This document shows, in pieces, positions 41,383 to 50,128 of a stretch of DNA of 64,000 bases. The translations under genes were made by a program, and so were the position numbers. The DNA is from Zhenpiania hominis (GTDB lineage Bacteria; Bacillota; Clostridia; Peptostreptococcales; Anaerovoracaceae), in the NCBI RefSeq assembly GCF_014333425.1, contig NZ_JACRYT010000016.1, positions 1 through 64,000 of the forward strand, in the 5' to 3' direction. The notes beneath the pieces are model-generated. The model did no database searches and was not told the origin of the DNA. It saw only the letters and a program-made list of their open reading frames with translations. The first letter of the stretch is position 1. Every line of letters begins with the position of its first letter.

Positions 41383-43191
41383 ATGTACGGATTCACAGGC
41401 ACATTGCTGAGGATTGACTTAACCGCGGGTTCAATTCAGAAAGAAATTCTGGATCCTGTCCTCGCGAAAAAATATCTGGGCGGAAGAGGACTGGGTACAA
41501 AGATCTATACAGATGAAACCGCTTCCGGCATAGACCCTTTCGCACCGGAAAACAAACTGATTCTGATGACCGGACCGCTGACCGGAACATTCGCTCCCAG
41601 CGCCGGGAGACTGATGTGGATTACAAAAGCGCCGCTTACCGGAACGATTGGCTGCGCCAATTCCGGCGGCTATTTTGGACCGGAACTGAAATACGCGGGA
41701 TATGACGGTATCATTTTTGAAGGAAAGGCGGAAACCCCTGTATATCTTTTTATTGAGGATGACCAGGTTGAATTGAGATCCGCGGAACATCTCTGGGGGA
41801 AAACCGTATTCGAAACCACCGATCTGCTCAAAGATGAAACCGGTGAGGAAAGCCGGATCTGCTGTATCGGACCTGCCGGAGAAAATCGGGTGCTTTATGC
41901 CGCAATTATGAACGATAAGCACCGGGCGGCGGGAAGAGGCGGCCTGGGCGCGGTAATGGGAGCGAAAAACCTCAAAGCCATCGCCATAAAAGGAACCGGC
42001 GGAATCCGGGTTTCTGATAACGACGGTTTTATTCGAGACTGCGCAGCCGCGCGCAAGATCCTCGCGGAAAACGCGGTCACAGGTGAGGGACTTGCTGCCT
42101 ATGGAACGGAAATCCTTGTCAATATTATAAACGGATCCGGAGCCATGCCTCAATATAACTGGAGGGATGGCGCGGTTTTCCGGGACGCGGAAGACATTTC
42201 CGGAGAAGCTCTGACGGAAAAGTATCTAATTCGCAACAAAGGCTGCTTCGGATGCTCTATCGGATGCGGAAGAGTTACCCGGATCAAGGACGGACCTTTT
42301 GCCTCGGCCGGGGAAGGTCCTGAATATGAGGCAGCCTGGGCTCTGGGCGCTTCCTGCGGGATTCACGATCTCGCCGCGATCTGCAAAGTAAACTTCCTCT
42401 GCAATGAATACGGACTTGATCCCATCACACTCGGCTCCACCTTCGCCTGCGCCATGGAGCTGGCAGATTCGGGATATCTTGACAAAAAAGAAATGGGCGG
42501 AGATCTTCTTTTCGGAAACGCGCAAAGCATTGTCGACTTTACATATAAGACCGTCCGGCGGGAAGGATTCGGCGATCTCCTGGCCCAGGGTTCTTATCGG
42601 CTCGCGGAAAAATACGGCCATCCGGAACTCTCTATGTCCGTAAAGAAACAGGAAATGCCTGCCTATGACGGTCGGAGCATGCAGGGAATCGGCCTTGAAT
42701 ACGCTACCTCCAACCGGGGCGGCTGCCACGTCCGCGGATACATGACCTCGCCTGAGATTCTCGGAATTCCGGAAAAAATGGATCCTCTGAAGACAGAAGG
42801 AAAAGCCGCGGCTCTTAAAACATTTCAGGATCTGACCGCTGTAGTGGATTCCATCGGGATCTGTCTCTTTACGACCTTTGGAATCGGTCTTGCGGAGATT
42901 GCCCCGATTGTCCGCACCTGTACCGGATGGGATCTGTCCGACGAAGCCCTTCTGCAGGCAGGCGACCGGATCTGGACTATGGAAAAACAGTATAATCTGC
43001 GGGAGGGATTTACAAAGAAAGACGATCAGCTTCCGCCAAGGCTTTATCAGGAGCCAATTCCGGAGGGCGCCGCCAAGGGACAGGTCAGCCACGTTCCGGA
43101 AATGCTCGAAGAATACTATCAGATTCGAGGCTATGATCCGGAAGGAGTCCCCACGCCTGACAAATTAAAGGAGCTGGATCTCACGCCATGA
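41383..43191 (+). CDS. Tungsten-containing aldehyde ferredoxin oxidoreductase, large subunit (AOR 2)
   Basis: A 602-aa paralogue of AOR 1. It has the same landmarks: YGFTGTLLRIDLTAGSIQ at the start, GPAGENRVLYAAIMNDKHRAAGRGGLGAVMGAKNLKAI for the pterin region, 4Fe-4S ligands CFGCSIGCGRV with a distal Cys (GICLFTTFG), and NEYGLDPITLGST. The ATG directly follows the stop of the ferredoxin gene, with GGAGAGGAGG upstream. Unlike AOR 1, it is followed by MoaD and NuoE-, NuoF- and NuoG-like genes. It is therefore likely the aldehyde-oxidising unit of a larger NAD- and ferredoxin-linked complex. Confidence 0.93.
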   Translation: MYGFTGTLLRIDLTAGSIQKEILDPVLAKKYLGGRGLGTKIYTDETASGIDPFAPENKLILMTGPLTGTFAPSAGRLMWITKAPLTGTIGCANSGGYFGPELKYAGYDGIIFEGKAETPVYLFIEDDQVELRSAEHLWGKTVFETTDLLKDETGEESRICCIGPAGENRVLYAAIMNDKHRAAGRGGLGAVMGAKNLKAIAIKGTGGIRVSDNDGFIRDCAAARKILAENAVTGEGLAAYGTEILVNIINGSGAMPQYNWRDGAVFRDAEDISGEALTEKYLIRNKGCFGCSIGCGRVTRIKDGPFASAGEGPEYEAAWALGASCGIHDLAAICKVNFLCNEYGLDPITLGSTFACAMELADSGYLDKKEMGGDLLFGNAQSIVDFTYKTVRREGFGDLLAQGSYRLAEKYGHPELSMSVKKQEMPAYDGRSMQGIGLEYATSNRGGCHVRGYMTSPEILGIPEKMDPLKTEGKAAALKTFQDLTAVVDSIGICLFTTFGIGLAEIAPIVRTCTGWDLSDEALLQAGDRIWTMEKQYNLREGFTKKDDQLPPRLYQEPIPEGAAKGQVSHVPEMLEEYYQIRGYDPEGVPTPDKLKELDLTP

Positions 43192-43466
43192 AAATCAAAT
43201 ATTTTGCCTATTACAGGCAGGATACCGGGCGCAAGTCCGAAGAACTGGATCTTGCGCCCCTGACGGTTCTGGAACTTCTCCGCTATCTGGGGCAGCGGTA
43301 CGGAAAACGCTTTTCTGACCGGATTCTCTATAGAGGCGGGGAAGACATCAACCATCAGGTCATTGTGCTCCTGAACGGAAGAAATATCGACTTTCTGCAG
43401 GGAAATGAGACCATCGTCCAAAGGGAAGATGAAGTACTGCTCTTTCCCAGAATCGCAGGAGGATAA
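43188..43466 (+). CDS. MoaD/ThiS family sulphur-carrier protein (second)
   Basis: A 92-aa ubiquitin-fold protein with the terminal Gly-Gly (FPRIAGG) needed for thiocarboxylation and the LLNGRNIDFLQGNETIVQREDEVLLF core of MoaD proteins. It overlaps the AOR 2 stop by four bases (ATGA). It probably supplies sulphur for the dithiolene of tungstopterin used by the neighbouring AOR. The partner E1 is likely the ThiF-like protein at 35940, since none is encoded in this operon. Confidence 0.88.
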   Translation: MKIKYFAYYRQDTGRKSEELDLAPLTVLELLRYLGQRYGKRFSDRILYRGGEDINHQVIVLLNGRNIDFLQGNETIVQREDEVLLFPRIAGG

Positions 43467-43478
43467 ACTGGAAAGGGC

Positions 43479-43961
43479 GTGATTTTTTTGGAACATGCAC
43501 AACAAACGATAACGAAAATCCTTCAGAAATTTCCTGCGCAGCAGCGCTTTTCCCTCGCTATCCTGCAGGAAATTCAAAAGGAATACAATTATATTTCGGC
43601 AGAACACCTGAAAGCCGCGGCAGACTATCTCTCTCTGCCCCTCTCTCAGCTGTTCTCCATGGCTACCTTCTATAAAGCATTGAGCCTTGATAAAAAAGGG
43701 AAATTTATTATCCGCGTATGCGACGGCACGGCCTGCCATATACGCGGGAGCCAGAATATCCTTGGCGAAATCGAACGGGCTCTGGGAATCCGGGAGGGAG
43801 AGACTACCGAAGACGGTCTTTTCTCCATCGAAATTGTAAACTGCGTCGGTTCCTGCGCCATGGCACCGGTCGTGATCTGTGATGAAGACTACTTCGGCAA
43901 CGTCGCCCCCGGCGGAGGTGAGCAGATTGTAGAAACCTACCGGAAAAAGGAGGCGGAATAG
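43479..43961 (+). CDS. NuoE-like 2Fe-2S subunit (24 kDa family)
   Basis: About 160 aa. An N-terminal helical bundle (ILQKFPAQQRFSLAILQEIQKEYNYISAEHL) and a thioredoxin-like 2Fe-2S domain with ligands CDGTAC (CxxxxC) and CVGSC (CxxxC) are visible. It relays electrons in NADH-dependent hydrogenase- and complex I-like modules. The start is GTG at 43479 or TTG at 43488; GAAAGGG gives the better spacing for the TTG. It is directly followed by the NuoF-like gene. Its place in an AOR operon suggests NAD(H) coupling of aldehyde oxidation. Confidence 0.9.
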   Translation: MIFLEHAQQTITKILQKFPAQQRFSLAILQEIQKEYNYISAEHLKAAADYLSLPLSQLFSMATFYKALSLDKKGKFIIRVCDGTACHIRGSQNILGEIERALGIREGETTEDGLFSIEIVNCVGSCAMAPVVICDEDYFGNVAPGGGEQIVETYRKKEAE

Positions 43962-45737
43962 ATGAACAGAGAAATACTGGTATGCTGCGGCACAGGCTGT
44001 CTCGCGAACGGCGCGCAGGCGGTAGTGGATGCCTTTTCCGCCGCCATATCGGGAGATGGCAGCATTTCCGTCAAACCGGCTGTCAAAAAAACCGGATGTA
44101 ACGGTTTTTGCGAAAACGGTCCGATTGTAACCATCTATCCGGATAATATCACCTATTATAAAGTCCGGCCTGCGGATGTCTCCGAAATCATAAAGAGCCT
44201 GGATGGCGCTCCTGTTGAGCGCCTTCTGTACAGGGATGATTCCGGAAACGCGGTCTGCTCCCGTGAAGAAAATCCGTTTTATGCCGCGCAGTATAAAATT
44301 GCGCTGCGCAATACGGGGCGCATTGATCCCTCTTCCATCCAAGACTATCTGGATCGCGGCGGCTACAAAGGGCTTGAGGCCGCGCTCTCCATGTCCCCGG
44401 AGGAAGTCATCGAACAGATTGAAACCAGCGGCCTGCGCGGAAGAGGCGGCGCCGGTTTTCCTACAGGGCGTAAATGGCGTTCCTGCCGCGAGGTGCCGAG
44501 CGACATAAAGTATATGCTTTGTAACGGGGATGAAGGCGATCCCGGAGCCTTTATGGATCGAAGCATTCTGGAGGGCGATCCCCATAGTGTTCTGGAGGGA
44601 TTGATCATCGGCGCCTACGCCATCGGAGCTCGATACGGATACTTTTACATCCGCGACGAATACGGACTTGCGCTGTCTCATATGGAGGAAGCGATCGCTT
44701 CTGCCCGGCACAGCGGTTTTTTGGGGAAAAATATACTGGGAAGCGATTTTCACTTTGACTGCGAGATTGTCCGCGGAGGAGGCGCCTTTGTCTGTGGGGA
44801 GTCCTCTGCGCTGATGTCTTCTATTGAGGGGAAGCCCGGAGAGCCAAGGGTCAAATATACCCGCTCTGTTGAAAAGGGGCTTTTTGATCAGCCTACTGTA
44901 CTGAATAATGTGGAAACACTCGCGAATGTACCCTATATCCTTGTCCATGGCGGTGCTTCTTTCGCGAAGCTGGGTACAGAGGGCAGCAAAGGGACCAAAG
45001 TGTTTTCTCTCGTCGGAAAAGTCAACCGTACAGGGCTCGTGGAGGTCCCCATGGGAGCTACTCTCCGCCATCTTATTTTCGATATCGGCGGAGGAATCCG
45101 GGATGGCGGCAAGTTTAAAGGAATCCAGACCGGCGGTCCTTCCGGCGGATGCATTCCCGAGGAGCTGCTGGATCTGGAAATCGATTTTGATACCTTAAAA
45201 GCCAATGGTTCCATGATGGGCTCCGGCGGCATGATTGTCATGGACGAAACAACCTGTATGGTCGAGCTTTCCCGCTATTATCTCAGTTTTCTCGCCGGAG
45301 AATCCTGTGGAAAATGTACACCGTGCCGTGAAGGACTCCGGTGTATGCTTGACATCCTCACCCGTATCACGGAGGGGCATGCCAGCATGAAGGATCTGGA
45401 TCTTTTAGAAGATCTCGCTTATACGGCCAAAGAAGCTTCCTTATGCGAGCTGGGGCGGACCGCCGCCAACCCGGTCATTTCGACACTGACCTGGTTCCGG
45501 GATGAATATGAGGCTCATATCCGGGAGCACCGCTGTCCCGCGGGAGTCTGCACCGCTCTGATCCGTTATCGGATTGACCCCGAAAAATGTAAGGGTTGTG
45601 GTCTCTGCGGCAAGAAATGCCCCGCAGGGGCGATCCACGGGGAACGGAAGCTTCCGTACCGGATCAATCCGGATTCCTGTATAAAATGCGGACTCTGCCG
45701 ACATACCTGTAAGTTCGACGCAATTCTTGTGGAATAA
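43962..45737 (+). CDS. NuoF-like NADH/FMN subunit with extra Fe-S domains
   Basis: A 591-aa protein. Domains: an N-terminal thioredoxin-like 2Fe-2S domain (CCGTGCLANGAQ ... CNGFCENGP), the FMN/NADH-binding core (GLRGRGGAGFPTGRKW, NGDEGDPGAFMDR, ETLANVPYILVHG), an SLBB segment, the 4Fe-4S motif ESCGKCTPCREGL, and a C-terminal 2x4Fe-4S ferredoxin (CKGCGLCGKKCPAGAI, CIKCGLCRHTCKFDAI). This is the layout of HydB-type subunits found in bifurcating hydrogenases and formate dehydrogenases. It would exchange electrons with NAD(H) and, with flavin, might bifurcate to ferredoxin. It follows nuoE with no gap. Confidence 0.93.
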   Translation: MNREILVCCGTGCLANGAQAVVDAFSAAISGDGSISVKPAVKKTGCNGFCENGPIVTIYPDNITYYKVRPADVSEIIKSLDGAPVERLLYRDDSGNAVCSREENPFYAAQYKIALRNTGRIDPSSIQDYLDRGGYKGLEAALSMSPEEVIEQIETSGLRGRGGAGFPTGRKWRSCREVPSDIKYMLCNGDEGDPGAFMDRSILEGDPHSVLEGLIIGAYAIGARYGYFYIRDEYGLALSHMEEAIASARHSGFLGKNILGSDFHFDCEIVRGGGAFVCGESSALMSSIEGKPGEPRVKYTRSVEKGLFDQPTVLNNVETLANVPYILVHGGASFAKLGTEGSKGTKVFSLVGKVNRTGLVEVPMGATLRHLIFDIGGGIRDGGKFKGIQTGGPSGGCIPEELLDLEIDFDTLKANGSMMGSGGMIVMDETTCMVELSRYYLSFLAGESCGKCTPCREGLRCMLDILTRITEGHASMKDLDLLEDLAYTAKEASLCELGRTAANPVISTLTWFRDEYEAHIREHRCPAGVCTALIRYRIDPEKCKGCGLCGKKCPAGAIHGERKLPYRINPDSCIKCGLCRHTCKFDAILVE

Positions 45738-45751
45738 AGGAGGCAGACAAT

Positions 45752-46486
45752 ATGAAGATCATGATTGATAAACAGGAAATAGAAGCGTACCCGGAGGAAA
45801 CAATTATGGACGCGGCCCGCAGAAATGGTGTCTTCATTCCCGGCCTGTGCTGGGATGAGGCAGTGGAGAAGACCAACTGCTGCAGGCTCTGCATGGTGGA
45901 AACGACAGACGGGAGTCGAAAAAAGCTGGTGGCGGCCTGCGCGTTCCGGGTCAAAGAGGGTCTGCGGGTGGATACCGATTCTGAACGAGTTCAGAGAATA
46001 CGAAAAACACTGCTCCGCCTGATGTACACGCAGGCACCTGATAACCCCACAATTATGGAACTGATGCGGCTCTGCCATGTCACGCCGCATCCCGCGCTCC
46101 CGCTCAAAGCAGATTCCCGGCAATGCATCCTGTGCAGGCTTTGTGTCGGAAGCTGCCAGGCGCTTGGCGCGTCTTCCATCAGTCCAATTCTTCGAGGAAT
46201 TGAGAAACGCATTGACACTCCATATTCCAAAGCTTCCGAAACCTGTATCGGGTGCGCCTCCTGCGCCCGGATCTGCCCTACCGGCTGCATTGATGTTGAG
46301 GACACCCCAGAGCACCGCACCATCTGGAACAGACAGTTTGAATGGATCCGCTGTGAACAGTGCGGAGCAATTATTACCACAAAAGAACATTTTGCCGCTT
46401 CCACACCCCCCGGTACACCTGCTTTGTGCCCGGTCTGCCGCAGAAAAGCGCAGGCAGAGGTTTTCGCGAAAACCTTGGGCGAATAG
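45752..46486 (+). CDS. NuoG N-terminal-like Fe-S protein
   Basis: A 244-aa protein. The plant-type 2Fe-2S domain has CWDEAVEKTNCCRLCMVE. The His/Cys-type 4Fe-4S segment normally found in NuoG is only partly visible (LCHVTPHPALP, CILCRLCVGSCQ). A two-cluster ferredoxin part (CIGCASCARICPTGC) and a C-terminal zinc-ribbon-like end (CEQCGAII ... CPVCRRK) follow. It matches the electron-wiring part of complex I or HydA-type proteins without their catalytic domain. It is the last gene of the AOR 2 operon before a strong terminator. AAAGGAGGCAGACAAT precedes the ATG. Confidence 0.87.
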   Translation: MKIMIDKQEIEAYPEETIMDAARRNGVFIPGLCWDEAVEKTNCCRLCMVETTDGSRKKLVAACAFRVKEGLRVDTDSERVQRIRKTLLRLMYTQAPDNPTIMELMRLCHVTPHPALPLKADSRQCILCRLCVGSCQALGASSISPILRGIEKRIDTPYSKASETCIGCASCARICPTGCIDVEDTPEHRTIWNRQFEWIRCEQCGAIITTKEHFAASTPPGTPALCPVCRRKAQAEVFAKTLGE

Positions 46487-46490
46487 CGGA

Positions 46491-46527
46491 AAAAGAGGAC
46501 CCATCCCTTTTGATGAGTCCTCTTTTA
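46491..46527. terminator. Bidirectional terminator after the AOR 2 operon
   Basis: The stem AAAAGAGGAC (46491-46500) with GTCCTCTTTT (46517-46526), plus the inner pair CATC/GATG, has T-runs on both sides. It separates the plus-strand AOR operon from the minus-strand aminotransferase operon. Confidence 0.92.
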
Positions 46528-47718
46528 CTATCTCAGCCCGTATTCCTGCGCCAGCTTTTTAAATCCCGGCAGGGAGTTCTGTATGGTTTCATAGGAAACG
46601 CAGTAGGCCAGCCTTACATAGCCCGGTCCCGCGAAGGCGCTTCCCGGAACCATAAGAATATTATATTTTTTCGCGGTCTTGCAGAATTCCGCTTCATCCT
46701 CTACCGGAGACTTCACAAACAGGTAAAAAGCCCCTTGCGGCATAATACATTCAAATCCGCAGTCCTTCAGTCCTTCATACAAAGCCTTACGGTTGCGGTC
46801 ATAATAATCCAGATCTACTTTCGCGTCCACACACTTGGCGATAACCTTCTGCTGCAGAGATGGCGCGTTGACACAGCCGAGAATCCGGTTTGCGTTGGAT
46901 GCGGTATCAAAGACCAGTTCGCTTTCCTCCAGTTCATCAGGAATGACCAGATATCCGATTCGCTCTCCCGGTAGGGAAAGGGACTTACTGTAGGAATAGG
47001 CCACGATTGTGTTCTCATAGTATTTTGTAATATATGGCACTTCTACCCCATCATAAGCAAGCTCCCGGTAGGGTTCATCCGCGATAATAAAAATCGCGCG
47101 GTTTAATTCTTTCTGCTTTTTCTTCAGGATATTCGCGATTCCTTTGATCGTTTCCTCCGAGTATACCACACCGGTCGGGTTATGCGGCGAATTGATCAGC
47201 ACCACTCGTGTCTTGTCGCCAACAAGTTTTTCAAAGGATTTCAAATCCGGCTGAAAGGTCTTTTTATCCGTTGGGGCCTGTACTACAACTCCGTCATAAT
47301 TATTTACATACCAGTTGTATTCCAGAAAATACGGTGTGAAAATCACAACTTCCTCACCGGGATTAAGAATCGTTTTCAAGGCAACGTTCAATCCGCTGGC
47401 CGCTCCTACGGTCATCAGTATATTCTTTTTCGAAAAGTTCGTTCCCTGGGTTTTATTAATATGCCGGGCGATGGTTTCCCGCACATCTTCAAAACCGGCG
47501 TTGCTCATATAGCCGTGAAGAATCAAATCCGGCTCTTCCTCCACGATCTCCTTAATCGCCTGCTTTACTTCCGGAGGCGTCGGCGCGTCCGGATTTCCAA
47601 GGCTGAAATCAAATACATTTTCTCTTCCGTATTTTGCCCGCATCTGATCGCCTTCTTCAAACATTGTCCGAATCGCGGAGTTATTGGCCATCAGCGGTTT
47701 CATTTTTTCCGAAATCAT
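46528..47718 (-). CDS. Class I/II pyridoxal-phosphate aminotransferase (aspartate aminotransferase-like)
   Basis: A 396-aa fold-type I aminotransferase. It has GAASGLNVALKTILNPGEEVV, NSPHNPTGVVYS, the PLP pyridine-binding Asp in IIADEPYREL, the Schiff-base lysine in SYSKSLSLPGERIGY, and the substrate-carboxylate Arg in GYVRLAYC. It moves amino groups between an amino acid and 2-oxoglutarate; aspartate, alanine and aromatic substrates are all possible. It is the last gene of a glutamine synthetase-like/serS/TIGR00300 operon, which points to amino-acid nitrogen handling. Confidence 0.9.
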   Translation of the reverse strand: MISEKMKPLMANNSAIRTMFEEGDQMRAKYGRENVFDFSLGNPDAPTPPEVKQAIKEIVEEEPDLILHGYMSNAGFEDVRETIARHINKTQGTNFSKKNILMTVGAASGLNVALKTILNPGEEVVIFTPYFLEYNWYVNNYDGVVVQAPTDKKTFQPDLKSFEKLVGDKTRVVLINSPHNPTGVVYSEETIKGIANILKKKQKELNRAIFIIADEPYRELAYDGVEVPYITKYYENTIVAYSYSKSLSLPGERIGYLVIPDELEESELVFDTASNANRILGCVNAPSLQQKVIAKCVDAKVDLDYYDRNRKALYEGLKDCGFECIMPQGAFYLFVKSPVEDEAEFCKTAKKYNILMVPGSAFAGPGYVRLAYCVSYETIQNSLPGFKKLAQEYGLR

Positions 47719-47730
47719 GATGTTTCCTCC

Positions 47731-48819
47731 CTACAGTCTCAGACCCTTTGCCAGATTGCAGACAAAGTCCTGTACATTGGTTACAATTCCCCTGGCTGCC
47801 AGGCTGCCCCGGTCTCCCAGTTTATTGACAGCAAATTCCGAAGTGTCAATGGTGTAGAAATAAACTTCCCGGATCGTGCCGTCCGGCATCACCCGGTAGC
47901 TCGGCGTCATGTTGCCTGTCGCGATGGTATGCAGCACAGTTGCCATTCCAATGACCGTTGTAGCCTTGCGGACATGGTTTCTTACCGCGTCCTGTCCTAC
48001 GTATGTATGCTCATAGACTTCCGGCAGAGGCCCGTCATCCCGGAGGGAACCGTTGAGTACAAACGGAACGTTATGCTTCACACAGCTGTACATAATTCCG
48101 TTGTCCACATGCTCCGCTTCAAGAAAAGCGGGAATGGAGCCATGCAGGTTCACGCGGTTAATGGTGTCAATGTGATTATAATGCCCGTTGAAATGCGGCC
48201 TTTGGGTCCGAACGTCCTGCCCCAGCGCGGTTCCCAGAAGACCTGCCTCCAGATCGTGAGTCGCCAGCGCGTTTCCTGCCAGCAGAGCGTCCACATATCC
48301 GCCCGCGATCAGCTTGGAAAACGCTTCCCGCGCTTCCGCGTCAAAGGCGCATGCCGGTCCCAGCACCCAGACTACATATCCGTACTGCCGTTCATGTTCC
48401 AGCAATTCGTAAAGCTGTTCATAATCATAGGAAAACGCGGTTTCTCTGCTCCTGCTCTGGCGGAAAGAAAAAGGCGTGTCTTTGTTTTCTTCCCGTTCAA
48501 AACAGTCCGCGTGTACATAAATACCCTCTTCGCAATCCTCGGTTCTTCCCACAACGATACGATCTCCCTGTTTAATGTTGCGGAATTCCCGCACCTGGAT
48601 CTTTCCGTCCTCATAAATGGCGACACAGTCCATTCTGGATTCCTCCGCCAACAGCCATTTCCCTTCTATTTTGAAATATTCCGGGAAAATCGAGGTAGCG
48701 TGGAACTGATCCGGCGCCGTCATATCCTTCGGCGCCAGACGAAGCTGCGCGTCCGGTGAATTCTGAAATTTTTCCTGAGTAAAGTCCGGTTCTCTATATG
48801 TCCTTAATTGGAAAGCCAT
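47731..48819 (-). CDS. TIGR00300 family protein (ornithine cyclodeaminase-like, LOR/SDH domain)
   Basis: A 362-aa protein. The core GPACAFDAEAREAFSKLIAGGYVDALLAGNALATHDLEAGLLGTALGQD and NHIDTINRVNLHGSIPAFLEAEHV match the conserved region of this family, which forms the C-terminal half of cyanobacterial arginine dihydrolase AgrE/ArgZ and the archaeal ornithine cyclodeaminase. Those enzymes turn ornithine into proline and ammonia with bound NAD. The N-terminal arginine dihydrolase part is absent, as in archaea. The gene lies between serS and an aminotransferase. Ornithine as substrate is inferred from family data only. Confidence 0.8.
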   Translation of the reverse strand: MAFQLRTYREPDFTQEKFQNSPDAQLRLAPKDMTAPDQFHATSIFPEYFKIEGKWLLAEESRMDCVAIYEDGKIQVREFRNIKQGDRIVVGRTEDCEEGIYVHADCFEREENKDTPFSFRQSRSRETAFSYDYEQLYELLEHERQYGYVVWVLGPACAFDAEAREAFSKLIAGGYVDALLAGNALATHDLEAGLLGTALGQDVRTQRPHFNGHYNHIDTINRVNLHGSIPAFLEAEHVDNGIMYSCVKHNVPFVLNGSLRDDGPLPEVYEHTYVGQDAVRNHVRKATTVIGMATVLHTIATGNMTPSYRVMPDGTIREVYFYTIDTSEFAVNKLGDRGSLAARGIVTNVQDFVCNLAKGLRL

Positions 48820-48835
48820 ATTTGTCTATCTCCTT

Positions 48836-50122
<1,287 letters not shown>

Positions 50123-50128
50123 TCACTC

